64,000 nt of DNA from Phycisphaerales bacterium. Its GTDB lineage: Bacteria > Planctomycetota > Phycisphaerae > Phycisphaerales > UBA1924. Positions 63,257-64,000 of this stretch are shown here, piece by piece (position 1 is the stretch's first letter; each line of letters opens with the position of its first letter). The DNA lies in assembly GCA_040217175.1 (NCBI GenBank), contig JAVJNT010000001.1, forward strand, positions 248,001-312,000, read 5' to 3'. The notes beneath the pieces are model-generated. The model worked only from the letters and a program-made list of their open reading frames with translations, did no database searches and was not told where the DNA came from. Position numbers and translations under genes: made by a program.

Positions 63257-63667
63257 TCAGCCGGTCGTGTCGATCGACGTGCCGAGGCGGGCGACGCTGG
63301 TGCTCGTCGCGGCACTGTTGGCCAGCGCGGGATTCGTATAGAAAGGCAGCGAGCCGCCGCGGCCCCGGACCTCCCCCGAGACGTAGTCCATCGGGGCATC
63401 GACGCGTGCGGCGACGAGCTTGCCCATCTCTCGCTGGGCGGCAGAGGGCGTGGTTGCTTGCAAGCCCGGAACGCCGTACGTCGCCGGTGAGGCCTGGATG
63501 CCGGGGCTCTTGCTGAGCCGCTCCGCGGCCTTGGTGAAACTGATGACGTCGGTCGGCTGGTTCGTGCGGACGGCGTTCGGTGCCGTCGGCGTAACTCGCA
63601 GCGACCTCGTCGCACCCTGCAGGGCGGCAAGCGGGTTCTGTCCGGATACGCCTGAGACGTCGGTCAT
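63257..63667 (-). CDS. Small unknown protein, low complexity
   Basis: A 136-residue soluble protein rich in Ser, Thr, Ala and Pro. The N-terminus (MTDVSGVSGQNPLAALQGAT) and a central helix (PTDVISFTKAAERLSKSPGI) are the only ordered parts. The pattern of a disordered N-terminus and a short helix containing D-x-I-S-F-T recalls small flagellar regulatory or structural proteins, but I cannot name the family. Starts at 63667 and 63679 are both possible; the former is preceded by GGGG. It lies 19 bases after the end of the convergent DUF2238-like gene. Confidence 0.5.
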   Translation of the reverse strand: MTDVSGVSGQNPLAALQGATRSLRVTPTAPNAVRTNQPTDVISFTKAAERLSKSPGIQASPATYGVPGLQATTPSAAQREMGKLVAARVDAPMDYVSGEVRGRGGSLPFYTNPALANSAATSTSVARLGTSIDTTG

Positions 63668-63724
63668 CGGTCGCCCCATATCGACCGGTCGGCGGGCCGG
63701 CCTCCAGCTATGGATCGTCGATCC

Positions 63725-64000
63725 TCAGCCGCCCGCTGCCTCGCGGAGCATGTCGGCGATGGGGCCGCTCGAACCCGCCCGGTCCATCGCCCCGCGGCCG
63801 CTGGCGTCGACGGCCTCCACGTTGGCGCCGCCGCCGAGAAGGACGAGGACGACCTCGAGGTGCTGCGCGCCCGCGGCGTGCATGAGGGCGGTCGTGCCCT
63901 CGGCGTCGGTGTGGTCCACGTCGGCTCCGGCTTCGAGCAGCAGGGCCGCCGGCTGGTGTGCTCCGCTGCGGGCGGCGTGGATCAAGGCCGTGCGACCACG
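63725..64000 (-). CDS. Ankyrin-repeat protein (5' part outside window)
   Basis: The last 91 residues of an ankyrin-repeat protein; the frame runs off the right edge. Two and a half repeats are visible: GRTALIHAARSGAHQPAALL, GADVDHTDAEGTTALMHAAG and GANVEAVDASGRGAMDRAGS. The TALxHAA consensus is clear in the first two. The final repeat is degenerate and caps the array. Ankyrin repeats bind other proteins; the partner is unknown. It is on the same strand as the small unknown gene, 57 bases upstream of it. Confidence 0.8.
   Translation of the reverse strand, partial: RGRTALIHAARSGAHQPAALLLEAGADVDHTDAEGTTALMHAAGAQHLEVVLVLLGGGANVEAVDASGRGAMDRAGSSGPIADMLREAAGG

Overview
The window is GC-rich, gene-dense bacterial DNA that most resembles a member of the Planctomycetota, class Phycisphaerae. 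This is inferred from family content, not from a marker gene. The pointers are a fibro-slime domain protein, two secreted proteins ending in dockerin-like double EF-hands (one ending in GC), a PEP-CTERM protein, several membrane proteins with zinc-ribbon tails, DUF2339, DUF502 and DUF4230 proteins, and a FliD enlarged by Flagellin_IN-type repeats. No rRNA, CRISPR array, transposase or prophage was seen.

Layout. 1-4256 (minus): RND efflux pump (cut by the window edge) and its adaptor. 4370: tRNA-Ile(GAT). 4607-6885 (plus): DUF502 protein, then hpf-ptsN-ptsH-Trm112, a minimal nitrogen-type PTS cluster, tail to tail with murA. 8539-9948: secreted fibro-slime protein and a lipoprotein whose end lies in an 87-bp nested inverted repeat. 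10023-10399 (minus): tRNA-Arg(CCT) split by a 303-nt group I intron. 10574-16561: ychF, LON-domain protein, OB-HD nuclease, queF, PilZ, asnB. 16720-21771: LigD phosphoesterase-like protein, TPR lipoprotein, an ArsR-methyltransferase regulator next to ahcY, tpiA, DUF4112. 21871-24534: an accessory-looking stretch with three unrecognised genes and a 21-bp tandem repeat array. 24646-31975: nuoD, a two-domain glycosyltransferase, purF and membrane proteins. 32122-35480: fliD-fliS. 35464-42585 (minus): ATP synthase Fo plus delta genes running into pgk, sthA and a DNA polymerase III delta-prime gene. 42779-51114: MoxR ATPase, dockerin-type protein, then ruvA-manC-ruvX-(unknown)-metallopeptidase on the minus strand. 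51194-51424: a second 21-bp repeat array. 52360-55611 (minus): hutH-hutU. 55712-64000: DUF2339 protein, alpha/beta hydrolase, dockerin-type LamG protein, PEP-CTERM protein, DUF2238-like protein, an unknown protein and a partial ankyrin-repeat protein.

How they work together. Most genes are housekeeping: glycolysis (tpiA, pgk), respiration (nuoD, Fo), purine, asparagine and queuosine synthesis, S-adenosylhomocysteine recycling, histidine catabolism, recombination (ruvA, ruvX) and the cell wall (murA). Surface functions are the pump, the glycosyltransferase, manC, the flagellar cap genes and the exported proteins.

The strongest unusual signals are the intron-split tRNA-Arg, the two 21-bp (heptapeptide-period) repeat arrays, the nested inverted repeat inside a lipoprotein gene, and the ArsR-methyltransferase/ahcY pair with a perfect palindrome at its promoter.
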